A DNA stretch of 17,922 nucleotides from the NCBI GenBank assembly GCA_026392325.1, contig JAPLCH010000198.1, forward strand, positions 1 to 17,922, read 5' to 3'. Position numbers and translations under genes: made by a program. Numbering within the stretch: position 1 is the first letter of the stretch; the number at the start of each line of letters is the position of its first letter. The notes under the pieces are model-generated. The model worked only from the letters and a program-made list of their open reading frames with translations. It was not told the DNA's origin and did no database searches. Positions 1-8,111 of this stretch are shown piece after piece. Source of the DNA: Solirubrobacterales bacterium. GTDB taxonomy: Bacteria > Actinomycetota > Thermoleophilia > Solirubrobacterales > Solirubrobacteraceae.

Positions 1-32
1 GCGGACCCGCAAGGCCCGCCCGTCGTACGAAC

Positions 33-61
33 CGCCCCCGATCCAAACCGGGGGCGTTTTT
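33..61 (+). terminator. Rho-independent terminator of a gene left of the window
   Basis: A GC-rich stem (CGCCCCC at 33-39 pairing with GGGGGCG at 50-56, extendable by one G-C pair) is followed at once by TTTTT on the + strand. The U-tract polarity means it ends a + strand transcript entering from the left. The frames across 1-85 stay open, but the hairpin lies inside them, so I call no gene there. Bases 62-128 show nothing further. Confidence 0.75.
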
Positions 62-128
62 GTTGTGGCAACGAAGCCGACTTGAGCCCTCCCTCATGTG
101 AAGGGGAGCCTCAGTCAATCAGCCGCGT

Positions 129-1739
129 CTACTCCCAGCGGGAGCCGACACTGACCGTCTGCTTCTTGGGGCCGCGCTTCGATGGTCGTTGACCCTTCGG
201 GCCCTGACCATCGCGATTACCGCCTCCGTTGCTGCTGCCGTTTGAGTTGCTCTGGTTCGAGTCACCATGGCGGTTGTTGCCTCCTGGCTTTTCGTTTCCA
301 TTTGCGTTGCTGTGGGAAGGAGATCTGCTCTCACCGGATCCACCCTGTCCACCCTGCCCTTCAGAGTTGCCGTTGTTGGCACCCTTGTAGCCGCCCTGTC
401 CCTTGCGATGAGTCTTTGACCCATTGGAGGACTTGCCTACACCTGACTTGGCGTTGCGTTGTTGACGGCGGGGCTTCCCACCAGTTGAGCGCTGTTCACC
501 ATTGGACTCGCCGGCTTTATGCCGTGGGCGGTCTCCTGAGTTGCTGCGCTCGTCCCGGCTGGGACGTTCTTCACGGCGGGGCCGTTCATCCGGCCCGCGC
601 TCGATTTGCACTGGTGCGGTGCGACCGTTGGCTGTTGCCTGGTCGAACTCGCGCTCCAAGCGCAGTTCGCGGGTCATCCGCTTGAGATCCCTCACCTGGT
701 CGCTGCTGACGAACGTGACAGCGATGCCACGTGCTCCTGCGCGTCCGGTACGGCCTACACGGTGGACATAGTCCTCCGTCTGGCCTGGAGGGTCGAAGTT
801 GATGACCTTCGAAATTGCATCAACGTGGATGCCTCTTGCAGCCACGTCGGTGGCGATCAGGGTTGTAGTCCTGCCCGCCTCAAAGTCTGCCAATGCCCGC
901 TCGCGCTGACGTTGGGTCTTGTCGCCGTGCATTGCTCCGGCCTTGATGCCCTTGGACTGCAGGCGCTTGACCAGACGGTCTGCTCCACGCTTGGTCCTTA
1001 CGAAGACAAGGCTGAGGTCCCACTGGTCGCCGATTTCGGCGATCAGACGGTCAACCTTGGCATCGCCATTGACCTTCACGAACTGATGCTCAATGTCAGC
1101 AGCCTTCTGCTGGGGGGCAATGTGCTCGTGACGGACTGCGTCAGATGTGTACTCCTTGGCGATCTTGCCAGCCTCGCCGTCAAGCGTTGCTGAGAAGAAC
1201 AGGGTCTGACGGTCACTTGGGCAAAGCGAAACGACACGGTCAACAGCTGGGCGGAAGCCCATGTCGAGCATGCGGTCTGCCTCGTCAAGAACAAGAATCT
1301 TGATGTTGTTGAGGTTGAACGCGCGACGCTGAAGGAGGTCCTCAAGGCGGCCTGGTGTTGCGACCACAATGTGTGACTTCTTCGCTTCGCGGATCTGCTT
1401 GTCAAGGCTTACTCCGCCGTACACGGCAAGGACCTTCAGGGCCTTGGCGTGGGCGATTGGGTAAGTCTCCTCAACGATCTGAGTTGCAAGCTCACGTGTT
1501 GGCGCAAGGATCAATGCTGCTGGACGTGGGTCCTCTGCGTCAATGCGATCAATGGTCGGAACCATGAACGCGAGTGTCTTGCCTGAACCCGTTGGGGACT
1601 TGGCGAGAACGTCACGGCCGGCGAGCACGTCACCAATGACTTTCTTCTGAATTGCGAACGGGGCTGCGAAGCCGCGCTTGTTGAGTGCGGCCTCAACCGC
1701 ACTGGACACGCCGAGATCGGCGAAGGACTGCTCTGACAT
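129..1739 (-). CDS. DEAD-box ATP-dependent RNA helicase
   Basis: This is an ATP-dependent RNA helicase that would remodel cytoplasmic RNA (ribosome assembly, mRNA decay or cold adaptation are the usual roles). The two-RecA core covers about residues 5-365. Visible motifs are a Q-motif-like stretch ending FAIQ (27-31), Walker A PTGSGKT (49-55), PTRELA (80-85), DEAD (152-155), SAT (183-185), ATDVAARG (296-303) and HRVGRTGR (326-333). After about residue 370 comes a 165-residue hydrophilic tail, first Arg/Glu-rich and then Gly/Asn/Ser-rich, ending in a basic patch. Such tails usually bind RNA nonspecifically and are disordered. The ATG is supported by an AAGGAG Shine-Dalgarno at about 1748-1753. 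It resembles the RhlE/DeaD/CsdA group, but I cannot assign the subtype, so no symbol is given. Confidence 0.95.
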   Translation of the reverse strand: MSEQSFADLGVSSAVEAALNKRGFAAPFAIQKKVIGDVLAGRDVLAKSPTGSGKTLAFMVPTIDRIDAEDPRPAALILAPTRELATQIVEETYPIAHAKALKVLAVYGGVSLDKQIREAKKSHIVVATPGRLEDLLQRRAFNLNNIKILVLDEADRMLDMGFRPAVDRVVSLCPSDRQTLFFSATLDGEAGKIAKEYTSDAVRHEHIAPQQKAADIEHQFVKVNGDAKVDRLIAEIGDQWDLSLVFVRTKRGADRLVKRLQSKGIKAGAMHGDKTQRQRERALADFEAGRTTTLIATDVAARGIHVDAISKVINFDPPGQTEDYVHRVGRTGRAGARGIAVTFVSSDQVRDLKRMTRELRLEREFDQATANGRTAPVQIERGPDERPRREERPSRDERSNSGDRPRHKAGESNGEQRSTGGKPRRQQRNAKSGVGKSSNGSKTHRKGQGGYKGANNGNSEGQGGQGGSGESRSPSHSNANGNEKPGGNNRHGDSNQSNSNGSSNGGGNRDGQGPKGQRPSKRGPKKQTVSVGSRWE

Positions 1740-1765
1740 TCAACTACTCCTTTTTGGGGCCCGCG

Positions 1766-1777
1766 GCACATATGTGC
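1766..1777. promoter_or_regulatory. Perfect 12-bp palindrome in helicase leader
   Basis: GCACATATGTGC is a perfect palindrome about 26 bases upstream of the helicase start, between the Shine-Dalgarno and a second inverted repeat (ACCGCC 1811-1816 / GGCGGT 1823-1828). A -10-like TAGTGT on the minus strand (1877-1882) would give a leader of about 130 nt containing both. It could be an operator or an RNA hairpin. Function is not shown. Confidence 0.3.
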
Positions 1778-1943
1778 AAGAGGCTGTTCGGGAGGCAATG
1801 CTTGACCCGAACCGCCGTAGGTGGCGGTACCCAGAAAGCTTCACCTCGCAACCAACGAACGTCGATTGCCCTTGGGACACTAGCGGGTCTGCGGACAAAA
1901 GCCCAGCGAGTGACCGAAATCCGTCAGTTTTGAACCCGTCAGG

Positions 1944-3764
1944 TCAGTAGACCCGGAAGGTCTTCGTTGCAGCAGTGGGGTCGTAATTCGCCGCCTTGTC
2001 AACAGCAACCACCTTAAAAGTGTGGGACCCCTTCTTCAAGGCGACAAGCGGCTTCCACGGTGTTGCGCAGGGAGCCCAGACGCCTGTATCAATCACGCAA
2101 ATGTAGGCCCACGCGTCGGCGGCAGGTGTCGTCGAGAACTTGAAGATTGGCGTGGTCAACTTCGTCAAAGTCGGTGCCGTTGTGATCTTTGTGTTCGGCG
2201 CAATGGTGTCCACCTTGAAAGTTGCTGAAACAGGCGTCTGGTCAATGTTCAAGAGTGAATCCAGTGCCCTTGCCCTGAAGGTGTGCGTACCCTCGCTCAA
2301 GCCCGAGTAGACCTTTGGGCTGGAGCAGGCGCTCCACGCGCCAATGGTGTCCATCTGGCACTGGAAGGTTGAGCCACCTTCTGACGATGCGAAGTTCAGA
2401 GTGAGGCTCTTCGTGTTGATGTAAGGAGCCGGAGGCGTTGGCATCGTTGTTTCAGGAGCTGCCGTGTCAACCGCAAACCCATAGGTCGCTGGGCTGGAGT
2501 CGACGTTGCCGACTGAATCCACTGCCCGAACCTGGAATGTGTAGGTGCCATCAGTCAGTCCCGAAAAGGCCTTTGGGCTGGAGCAGGCTGCAAACGAAGC
2601 GCTGCCAAGGCGGCACTCGAATGTGACCCCGCTATCCGTGGATGAAAATCGGAACGAAACACTCGTTGCGCTTCCCCGTGAAGCGGGCACTGCGTCAAGC
2701 GATGTTTCCGGGCCAGTCGAATCAACTGTGAATGTCCTAGTGGCCGGAGTCGAGTCCGTATTGGCAGCCGCGTCCGTGGCACGCACATCAAAAGTGTGTG
2801 GCCCATCAGCAAGCGAGGTGTAGGCCTTCGGTGAAGTACACCCGCCCCAAGTGCCGCCATCAATCCGACATTCGAAGGTTGAGCTGGCCTCAGAGGAGGA
2901 GAAGCTGAAGCTTGGGTTGGCGTAGCTGACTGTCTGCCCGTTAGCCGGCGCGGGAGCTGTGCCACCAGCATCCAAAGTTGTCTCCGGCGGTGTCGTGTCA
3001 ACGGAACCGCAGGTGTAGACGCGGAAGTTGTCCACATACCAGCCGTAATCGGAAGTTCCCGAGTCAGAGCCAAGCCGGAAGCGGAACTTCACGTCCTGAC
3101 CGGCCAGTGACGAAAGGTCAAGGCGACTGGAGATATATCCACGGCTATCGCCGACGAAGGCGGAGCGGCCTCCAAGTGGATTGTCAGTCCCAGTCGCAGT
3201 TGAGATGGTGCCTCCGTAGCCGTTCGTTGTGATCAGCGATCCGGCGTCATGCCATGTGGAACCGTTGTTGGTCGAGTACTCAATGACACCACCGTCATAG
3301 TTTCCGACATTGCCGTCTGTGTTCGTCTCGAACCCGTAAGCGTGGTCGAAGTACAGCCTGCCTCCGCTCGGCACCCGAACACTGCTGCCCATAGTGATTG
3401 AAGTGTCGGCCCGCACCGCGCTGTCGTCGCCCCACAAGTTGTCGGTGCCACTCTTGGCGTACCCGCCGTTAGCCGGATCCTCTGACCCATAAAGCCAGTG
3501 GTTGGAACCTGCTGTCGCAGCCTTGACCCAGGTGTGCGATCCGTCAAAATTGTCGAAGTAGGAGTTGGACGGGGTCCCTGTCTCACAGAGAGTTGCCTTC
3601 GGAGTCGCCGCGTTTGTTGGGGTCTGTGGCATCTCAGTTGCCACAACCGCCTTGTCTACCTGCTGACAGTCGCTGCTCGTGACAGTCGCGCCAGCGATCA
3701 ACGATTGGCAGCCTTGAGACAGGGCGGTTCCCAAGAGCGGAGCAGCAGCTCGGCTTGGTACCAA
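1944..3764 (-). pseudogene. C-terminal part of the split M4 protease: end of catalytic lobe, jelly-roll domain, four Ig-like repeats
   Basis: The frame is open from a non-credible TTG at 3764 (no Shine-Dalgarno), and recognisable protein starts near 3735. In order: the end of the M4 C-terminal lobe (about residues 11-48, with ALSQGCQSL and SSDCQQV, typical of the family's last helices); a linker with one Cys; a MAM/jelly-roll-like domain as found in immune-inhibitor-A-type proteases (about 66-252, ending GWYVDNFRVYTCG); then four Ig-like repeats of about 85-92 residues, each with T-F-x-C ... W/F-x-x-C-x-(S/T)-P and an HTF(x)VRA.D...N.D strand. The last repeat ends the protein with no sorting motif or membrane anchor, so the mature protein would be released or held noncovalently. 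In other proteases such domains bind substrate or cell-surface polymers (inference). Without ribosomal frameshifting or an assembly error this half has no start and is dead. Confidence 0.8.
1947..3002 (-). repeat. Four tandem Ig-like domain repeats
   Basis: These are four head-to-tail protein repeats of about 85-92 residues, starting near VDTTPPETT, VDSTGPETS, VDTAAPETT and VDTIAPNTK. Each has a conserved Cys pair, a Ser-Pro turn and an HTF/YTF strand. Divergence is substantial, so this is an old duplication and not a recombination-active DNA repeat. Confidence 0.8.
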
Positions 3765-5188
3765 ACGTGAGCGGACTTGGTCAAGCCAATCCCCGTGATG
3801 GACTGGCCGTTGAACGTTGCGCCGTCCGTGATCAGATATGCGGCCTTGTTGGTGACGCCTGAGTTCGTGTGAACTCCGCCCGAATCAGCGACGGCCGCGT
3901 CTGCCGTGTAGTTGGTACTGGATGTCTTGTCAGGGTCTCCAAACTTGGTCGGATCCGCCATGTTGCGAAGACCGCCCGAATAGCCCGCAAGATCCTCGCC
4001 AATCAACCACTTGACACCAGCTGTGTCATTGCCTTGACCATTCCATTGGTCAACAAGCTCGCCAAATACATCGGAGAGACCCTCGTTGATTGCGCCTGAC
4101 TGGAAGTAGTAGAAGAGGCCCGAGGTGTAGTCCGTTATCCCATGGGTCAACTCATGCGCGACAACATCGTCGGCAGCCGAGTAACCAGCGCCGTAGATCA
4201 TCTGACTTCCATCCCAATACGCATTTGCAAATGGGCACTGGCTTGAATCCGGGCAGTATCGAACTGTCGAATCAATTCGCATTCCCGCCCCATCAATGCC
4301 GTCTCGGCCAAGAATTGTGTTGTAAAAGTTGTAGGTACTTCCCGCGTAGTCGTAGGCATGGTTTGCATCGCTTGCAGCGCCACCGGTTACCGCTGCGCCA
4401 CCCTCAACACGAACTGGGGTTGAACTGCCGCATGGCACCCTGTTGTTCGTGCTGGCCGCGTCACACACTCGACGGTTGAGTCCAGCCTCCAGCCGGTCAA
4501 TGGACGCAACAGGGAAGCCACGCTGCGCGTCGATATAGACCATTCGGCTGATCAGATCCTTGCCTTCTCGGGCCACTGGCACCTGCCAAACCAGCGCTGC
4601 CCGCTGAAGTCCGGGTCCGCCGAGAATCCGCGGGTCGAAAAATGCAAGCTTGGGAGCCCCAGTCACATGCGCACGGGTAGTTGCCCCCTTGCTGACGGCT
4701 GCAACGGCTTCAGACTGTGCCTGACCAGCGGAAATACCTGGGGCCGCTGAGGGAACCCTGCCGGAGAGTGTCTCGGCGCTTCCAGCGACCACCCGGTTCT
4801 GGGCGTCAATCGCGACAACGACCTGGCCGCCAAGGACTGGTGTGCCCGAGTGAACCTCCTGCAGACGAACGATTCGCTGTCCCTGCGCTGGTGACTTTGT
4901 CACGCTCAAAGTCTTTAGCGAAGCCACGTCTGTGCCGCGCAGAATCTTTGAGTTTTGGGCCAGCCACGCAGTCGCAACCTCCACGGCACTTGAACCAGAG
5001 ATAATGCCCTTTGGCCGAACAGCCCTTATGTGATTCGGAGCGACAACAGGTCGCTTGGCCACCTTCGCGCCCGAGGGAATCAGCGCTGCAGTGCCGCCGG
5101 AACCCACCAATGTGAGACCCCCGGTTACAAGTACCCCAACGGTTGCTGCTGCCAGGAAGGCCCGCGATCGGGGGGAAGGGCGATTCAT
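3698..5188 (-). CDS. M4 (thermolysin-like) metalloprotease, N-terminal and catalytic part, frameshifted
   Basis: This is the front part of a secreted zinc endopeptidase. A signal peptide lies at about residues 1-35 (Arg-rich start, then a long hydrophobic run). A propeptide follows (about 60-235, FTP/PepSY-like inhibitor-chaperone). The catalytic domain starts at about 255, with zinc motif HELTH (345-349), third ligand Glu in NEGLSD (E369) and catalytic His in GVHTNSG (H440). The ATG has an AGGA box about 8 bases upstream. The M4 sequence stops making sense after YQAELLLRS (about residue 485); the last 11 residues are out-of-frame. The true continuation (LGTALSQGCQSL..., the C-terminal helical lobe) is read in another frame to the left, so this and the next entry were one gene. 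Active-site residues all lie before the break, but a product ending here would lack the last helices of the lobe and would probably not fold stably. Confidence 0.9.
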   Translation of the reverse strand: MNRPSPRSRAFLAAATVGVLVTGGLTLVGSGGTAALIPSGAKVAKRPVVAPNHIRAVRPKGIISGSSAVEVATAWLAQNSKILRGTDVASLKTLSVTKSPAQGQRIVRLQEVHSGTPVLGGQVVVAIDAQNRVVAGSAETLSGRVPSAAPGISAGQAQSEAVAAVSKGATTRAHVTGAPKLAFFDPRILGGPGLQRAALVWQVPVAREGKDLISRMVYIDAQRGFPVASIDRLEAGLNRRVCDAASTNNRVPCGSSTPVRVEGGAAVTGGAASDANHAYDYAGSTYNFYNTILGRDGIDGAGMRIDSTVRYCPDSSQCPFANAYWDGSQMIYGAGYSAADDVVAHELTHGITDYTSGLFYYFQSGAINEGLSDVFGELVDQWNGQGNDTAGVKWLIGEDLAGYSGGLRNMADPTKFGDPDKTSSTNYTADAAVADSGGVHTNSGVTNKAAYLITDGATFNGQSITGIGLTKSAHVWYQAELLLRSWEPPCLKAANR

Positions 5189-5279
5189 CTAGTGAATCCT
5201 ATTGCCGCGAGGTAAAGGTTTCGCTATGCAGAGTGCAAATCATTGCCTTGTTTGGCAGCGATTTGTCCGACACTGGCGC

Positions 5280-6701
5280 TCAAAGAAGTTTGGCCTTTGC
5301 TGAAGTGAACTCCTCATCGGTGAGAGAACCATCCTTGTGCAGTGCGGCAAGGCGAACCAACGCGTCAACACCGGATTCACCACCGGAAGTCATGGTTTCG
5401 GTCGTGGCGCTCTCCCGAGGAGTCATCACCTGCGTCGTCTCTTCTGAAGCGGGAACGGGACCGTCGGGCGAGGCCTTGCGATCGCGGACCTGACGGGCTG
5501 CTGCGGCAGCTGACTCCGCCCCACTCGATACCCCACTGCTCAGCGTGTCCTTGAGTTCCACCCATGCACTCCGAAGGCGTTCTACAGCCTCATCAGAATT
5601 GGCTTCTGGGAACTCCGCAAGAGTCATGCGCCTCAGACCCCACACGCCCGCGCCGACAAGCGCGATGAAGATAAGCACCGTGACCCACTGACGGGTTGAT
5701 GGAATTGGCCCCCAGATAAGGAACAAAAGCAACAGCGTGTAGGCAAACCCGTAGCTCAGCTCTGGTCGCTGGTTTGTCCAAGGTGCGACAAGCCGCCGGA
5801 ACTCAGTCGCAAACTTCCAGCGTCCACCGAGGGTAAGGAACAGAATGACAATCACAGCGATAGTGATCGTGTTCGCTGCAATTGACTGAAGCATGTCCGT
5901 GGCGATACTCCAAGTGGCTTGGGCTGATGGCCGGGAAGCATCCGTCGGCGCAACTGCATCGATGAATACCCCTTCAGCGATACCGCGGGTGGCGAGCGCA
6001 ATGAGCGAGGCCAGAATCAATGCGAATGAGCTGACAAGAACAGTCCTCCTGCGACGCCCACGGTTGACCGCCACAGCACATCCGAACAGGAGGAACGCGA
6101 GCAGAGGGAAGATCACTGACACTGCTTCAAGGAACTGGGCAACGCTTCGGATCTTGCCGATCTGGTCGGAGCTGAAGACGGTCACGCTTGCCTGGCCGGG
6201 CTTGATCTTCTCCGCCTGCGACTTCAGCCCAACACGCGAGCCGATGTCGATTGCTGCCTGCCGAATCTGATTGACGATGTCAATCACCTGCTGACTCAGT
6301 TCCTTGTGGGCCGCCTTCCAGACGGACTGAACTGCGCTGGTCGCCAAAGCCTGCTCGATGCCCGACTGGGCAAGGTTGCGCAAGGCGTCCGAAGCCGGAC
6401 CGGCAAGGATCTGCGCCTGGTCGGGCAGTGCCTTCTCTATCTCCGCCTGAACATCAACATTTTTGTAGATCTCGTTGGTTATGAACAAGGCGGTCTGGTC
6501 ACGAATCGTCTTGTTCTTCAACAGCTGAGTGGAGGTGTTGCTCCAGTTGTCAGCGTTGAGTATTTGACGGTCCGCCCAGACGGCAAACAGTGAGATAACG
6601 CTCAGGATTGTCGCAATGACAATCAGCACATTGGCGGCAAGACGCCCTCCACGGTGCTCCTCAACAGGCTCGAGACCTGATTCAGGCGTCTGCGAATTCA
6701 T
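5280..6701 (-). CDS. Multi-pass membrane protein with C-terminal SHOCT motif
   Basis: This is a 473-residue integral membrane protein of unknown function. It has one TM near residues 20-43, a roughly 160-residue extracytoplasmic helical region, then five TM segments (about 200-222, 232-255, 285-305, 330-350, 355-375). An Ala/Ser-rich linker follows, and a SHOCT-type tail (about 446-473: DALVRLAALHKDG.LTDEEF..AK..LL). SHOCT is a short helical motif seen at the C-termini of many bacterial membrane proteins and thought to mediate oligomerisation. ATG at 6699-6701 is preferred over the adjacent GTG because TACGAT lies exactly six bases upstream and there is no Shine-Dalgarno, which fits a leaderless mRNA. 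The front two thirds resemble the protein at 16074-17186. It is followed after about 90 bases by the protease gene on the same strand. Confidence 0.85.
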   Translation of the reverse strand: MNSQTPESGLEPVEEHRGGRLAANVLIVIATILSVISLFAVWADRQILNADNWSNTSTQLLKNKTIRDQTALFITNEIYKNVDVQAEIEKALPDQAQILAGPASDALRNLAQSGIEQALATSAVQSVWKAAHKELSQQVIDIVNQIRQAAIDIGSRVGLKSQAEKIKPGQASVTVFSSDQIGKIRSVAQFLEAVSVIFPLLAFLLFGCAVAVNRGRRRRTVLVSSFALILASLIALATRGIAEGVFIDAVAPTDASRPSAQATWSIATDMLQSIAANTITIAVIVILFLTLGGRWKFATEFRRLVAPWTNQRPELSYGFAYTLLLLFLIWGPIPSTRQWVTVLIFIALVGAGVWGLRRMTLAEFPEANSDEAVERLRSAWVELKDTLSSGVSSGAESAAAAARQVRDRKASPDGPVPASEETTQVMTPRESATTETMTSGGESGVDALVRLAALHKDGSLTDEEFTSAKAKLL

Positions 6702-6707
6702 CACCCG

Positions 6708-6713
6708 ATCGTA
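6708..6713 (-). promoter_or_regulatory. -10 element for a leaderless transcript of the SHOCT membrane protein
   Basis: On the minus strand TACGAT (fits TANNNT) is followed by six bases and then ATG at 6701. No Shine-Dalgarno is present and the -35 is not recognisable. Transcription would start at the A of ATG. Confidence 0.4.
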
Positions 6714-6807
6714 CCCTCTGATCGCCTGAGTGGAGGGGCATGAATGCGTTAGCGGTTTCTTGGCAAACTGTTACGGGAATCTTCTATGCCCACTTGCGGG
6801 TTTCCCC

Positions 6808-6813
6808 TAGTCT
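6808..6813 (+). promoter_or_regulatory. -10 element for a leaderless transcript of the CAP gene
   Basis: TAGTCT (fits TANNNT) sits exactly six bases before the GTG start at 6820. No clear -35 is placed 16-18 bases upstream. An alternative with a better -35-like TTGGCA (6760-6765) has a poor -10 (TCTATG, 6783-6788). Confidence 0.35.
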
Positions 6814-6819
6814 GGAATA

Positions 6820-7446
6820 GTGATTAGAAGAAGCACGATTCTCTTTTTTACGGTCATGGCAACCGCAGTAATCCCGGCCCAGGCTTTGGCTCAATGCGAA
6901 GGGGCTGACCACCAGCCCACAGCGGCCTCTGCGAAGGCTGATCGAACTGCTGTCATCTGCCTGGTCAATGAACGGCGAAGGGCGGCCCATGTGCGCAGAT
7001 TGACTCAAGTTGCAGCCCTTGACACGGCGGCTGCCGCCTACTCCAAGCGGCTTGTCGCACAGCACTTCTTCAGCCACTTCTCCCCAGGTGGAGGTTCAGT
7101 CGAGGGGCGCGTTGGCGCCACCGGTTACTTCCGCGGCACATCGGATTACATGGTCGGGGAGAACCTTGGTTGGGGTACCGGAATCAGGGGGACCCCTGCC
7201 TCAATGGTTGCCAGCTGGATGGCAAGCCCCGGTCACAGGCAGACAATGCTGATGAGCGACTTTCGACATGTTGGCGCTGGCGTTACATACGGAACCCCAA
7301 TCGGCGCGATTGGGGCCACCTACTCCGTCGTGTTCGGAGATCGCGTGCTTGTCAGAACCAAAGCCCACACATCGTGCAGCAGCAAGTCCCGTCGGGGGAC
7401 CGCGAAGTGCCGGGCAGCGGCAAAGCGGAACCGGGCGCACCGCTGA
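6820..7446 (+). CDS. Secreted CAP/SCP-domain protein
   Basis: This is a 208-residue exported protein of the CAP (SCP/PR-1) family. A signal peptide occupies residues 1-24 (RR, hydrophobic core, AQALA then QC). The CAP domain covers about 45-180 and carries the family's pocket residues: His in FFSHFSP (H85), Glu in VGENLGWG (E114) and His in SPGHR (H139). The C-terminus (182-208) is very basic with two Cys and may bind anionic wall polymers (inference). Bacterial CAP proteins are mostly of unknown activity. It starts with GTG; there is no strong Shine-Dalgarno, and a -10-like hexamer lies six bases upstream. It stands alone, divergent from the membrane protein to its left and convergent with the giant vWA gene. 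Confidence 0.88.
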   Translation: MIRRSTILFFTVMATAVIPAQALAQCEGADHQPTAASAKADRTAVICLVNERRRAAHVRRLTQVAALDTAAAAYSKRLVAQHFFSHFSPGGGSVEGRVGATGYFRGTSDYMVGENLGWGTGIRGTPASMVASWMASPGHRQTMLMSDFRHVGAGVTYGTPIGAIGATYSVVFGDRVLVRTKAHTSCSSKSRRGTAKCRAAAKRNRAHR

Positions 7447-7480
7447 AGTTCATCAGCGAGCGCCCGGGCCCTTGTTCCCC

Positions 7481-7505
7481 ACCGGCTGAGTCGGGTTCAG
7501 CCGGT
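7481..7505. terminator. Symmetric hairpin between convergent genes
   Basis: ACCGGCTGA (7481-7489) and TCAGCCGGT (7497-7505) form a perfect 9-bp inverted repeat with a 7-base loop, and the right arm contains the stop codon of the vWA gene. Neither side has a U-tract, so if it stops transcription it would need Rho or act as a bidirectional pause/stabiliser. Confidence 0.45.
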
Positions 7506-8111
7506 AAGTCTTGGACTCCCGCACTTGGAGAAGTGGCGCAGGAACTTGGTGAAGGTTGGGTTCGCTCCTGTCACGAATCCGACCACAGCTGAGAAGCGAT
7601 GTGAGCCGTAGGAGAGCTTGCTGACCGCGGACTGGAAGAGGTAATAACGCCCGTGATAGTTCGGCTTGGTCATCGTGACCTTCTTCTTGCCATCCCGATA
7701 GAAGGTGACCTTCCTGATACCCGTGCCAGAAACTCGGATGTAAGCCTTAGCGGTTCGAGCACATCCTGTGGTTCCCCTGGCAATCGCGCTGGCCAATACC
7801 TGACCGGATGGGTTGTTCGTGAACGTGCAGGTCACGGTCTCGCCTGGCTGAAGGCTGATCGATGCGGTCCTGTCAACAACCGAGCCGGTTGATTCTCCAC
7901 CGTCGTCGTTTGCATCGCTGCAGACAATGCTGTCAAGCACGAAGCCAGCGGTGATGTCCTCGGTCACCTTGTAGTCGCCGGTCGCCACATCGAAGGACTT
8001 GGTGCCGCCGTCAACGAGCGAGAAGGTGGATATTGGATCGGTAAGAGGTCCGGTGAATCCAAACTGCGTTGCGGAGCCGCCCGGCACTGTCTTTGCGATC
8101 ACGATGGTCGC

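Noticed and set aside
1..85. 3' end of a protein gene entering on the + strand
   Set aside because: One frame is open to a TGA at 83-85, but a strong terminator lies inside it and the residues show no motif, so I could not support a coding call.
606..1193. A 195-codon open frame on the + strand opposite the helicase
   Set aside because: Its composition is Cys/Leu/Arg-rich, it has no ribosome-binding site, and it lies fully inside a clear DEAD-box gene.
3725..3745. Programmed ribosomal frameshift in the protease gene
   Set aside because: There is no slippery heptamer or obvious downstream stimulatory structure, and conserved residues are missing, so a deletion or sequence error is simpler.
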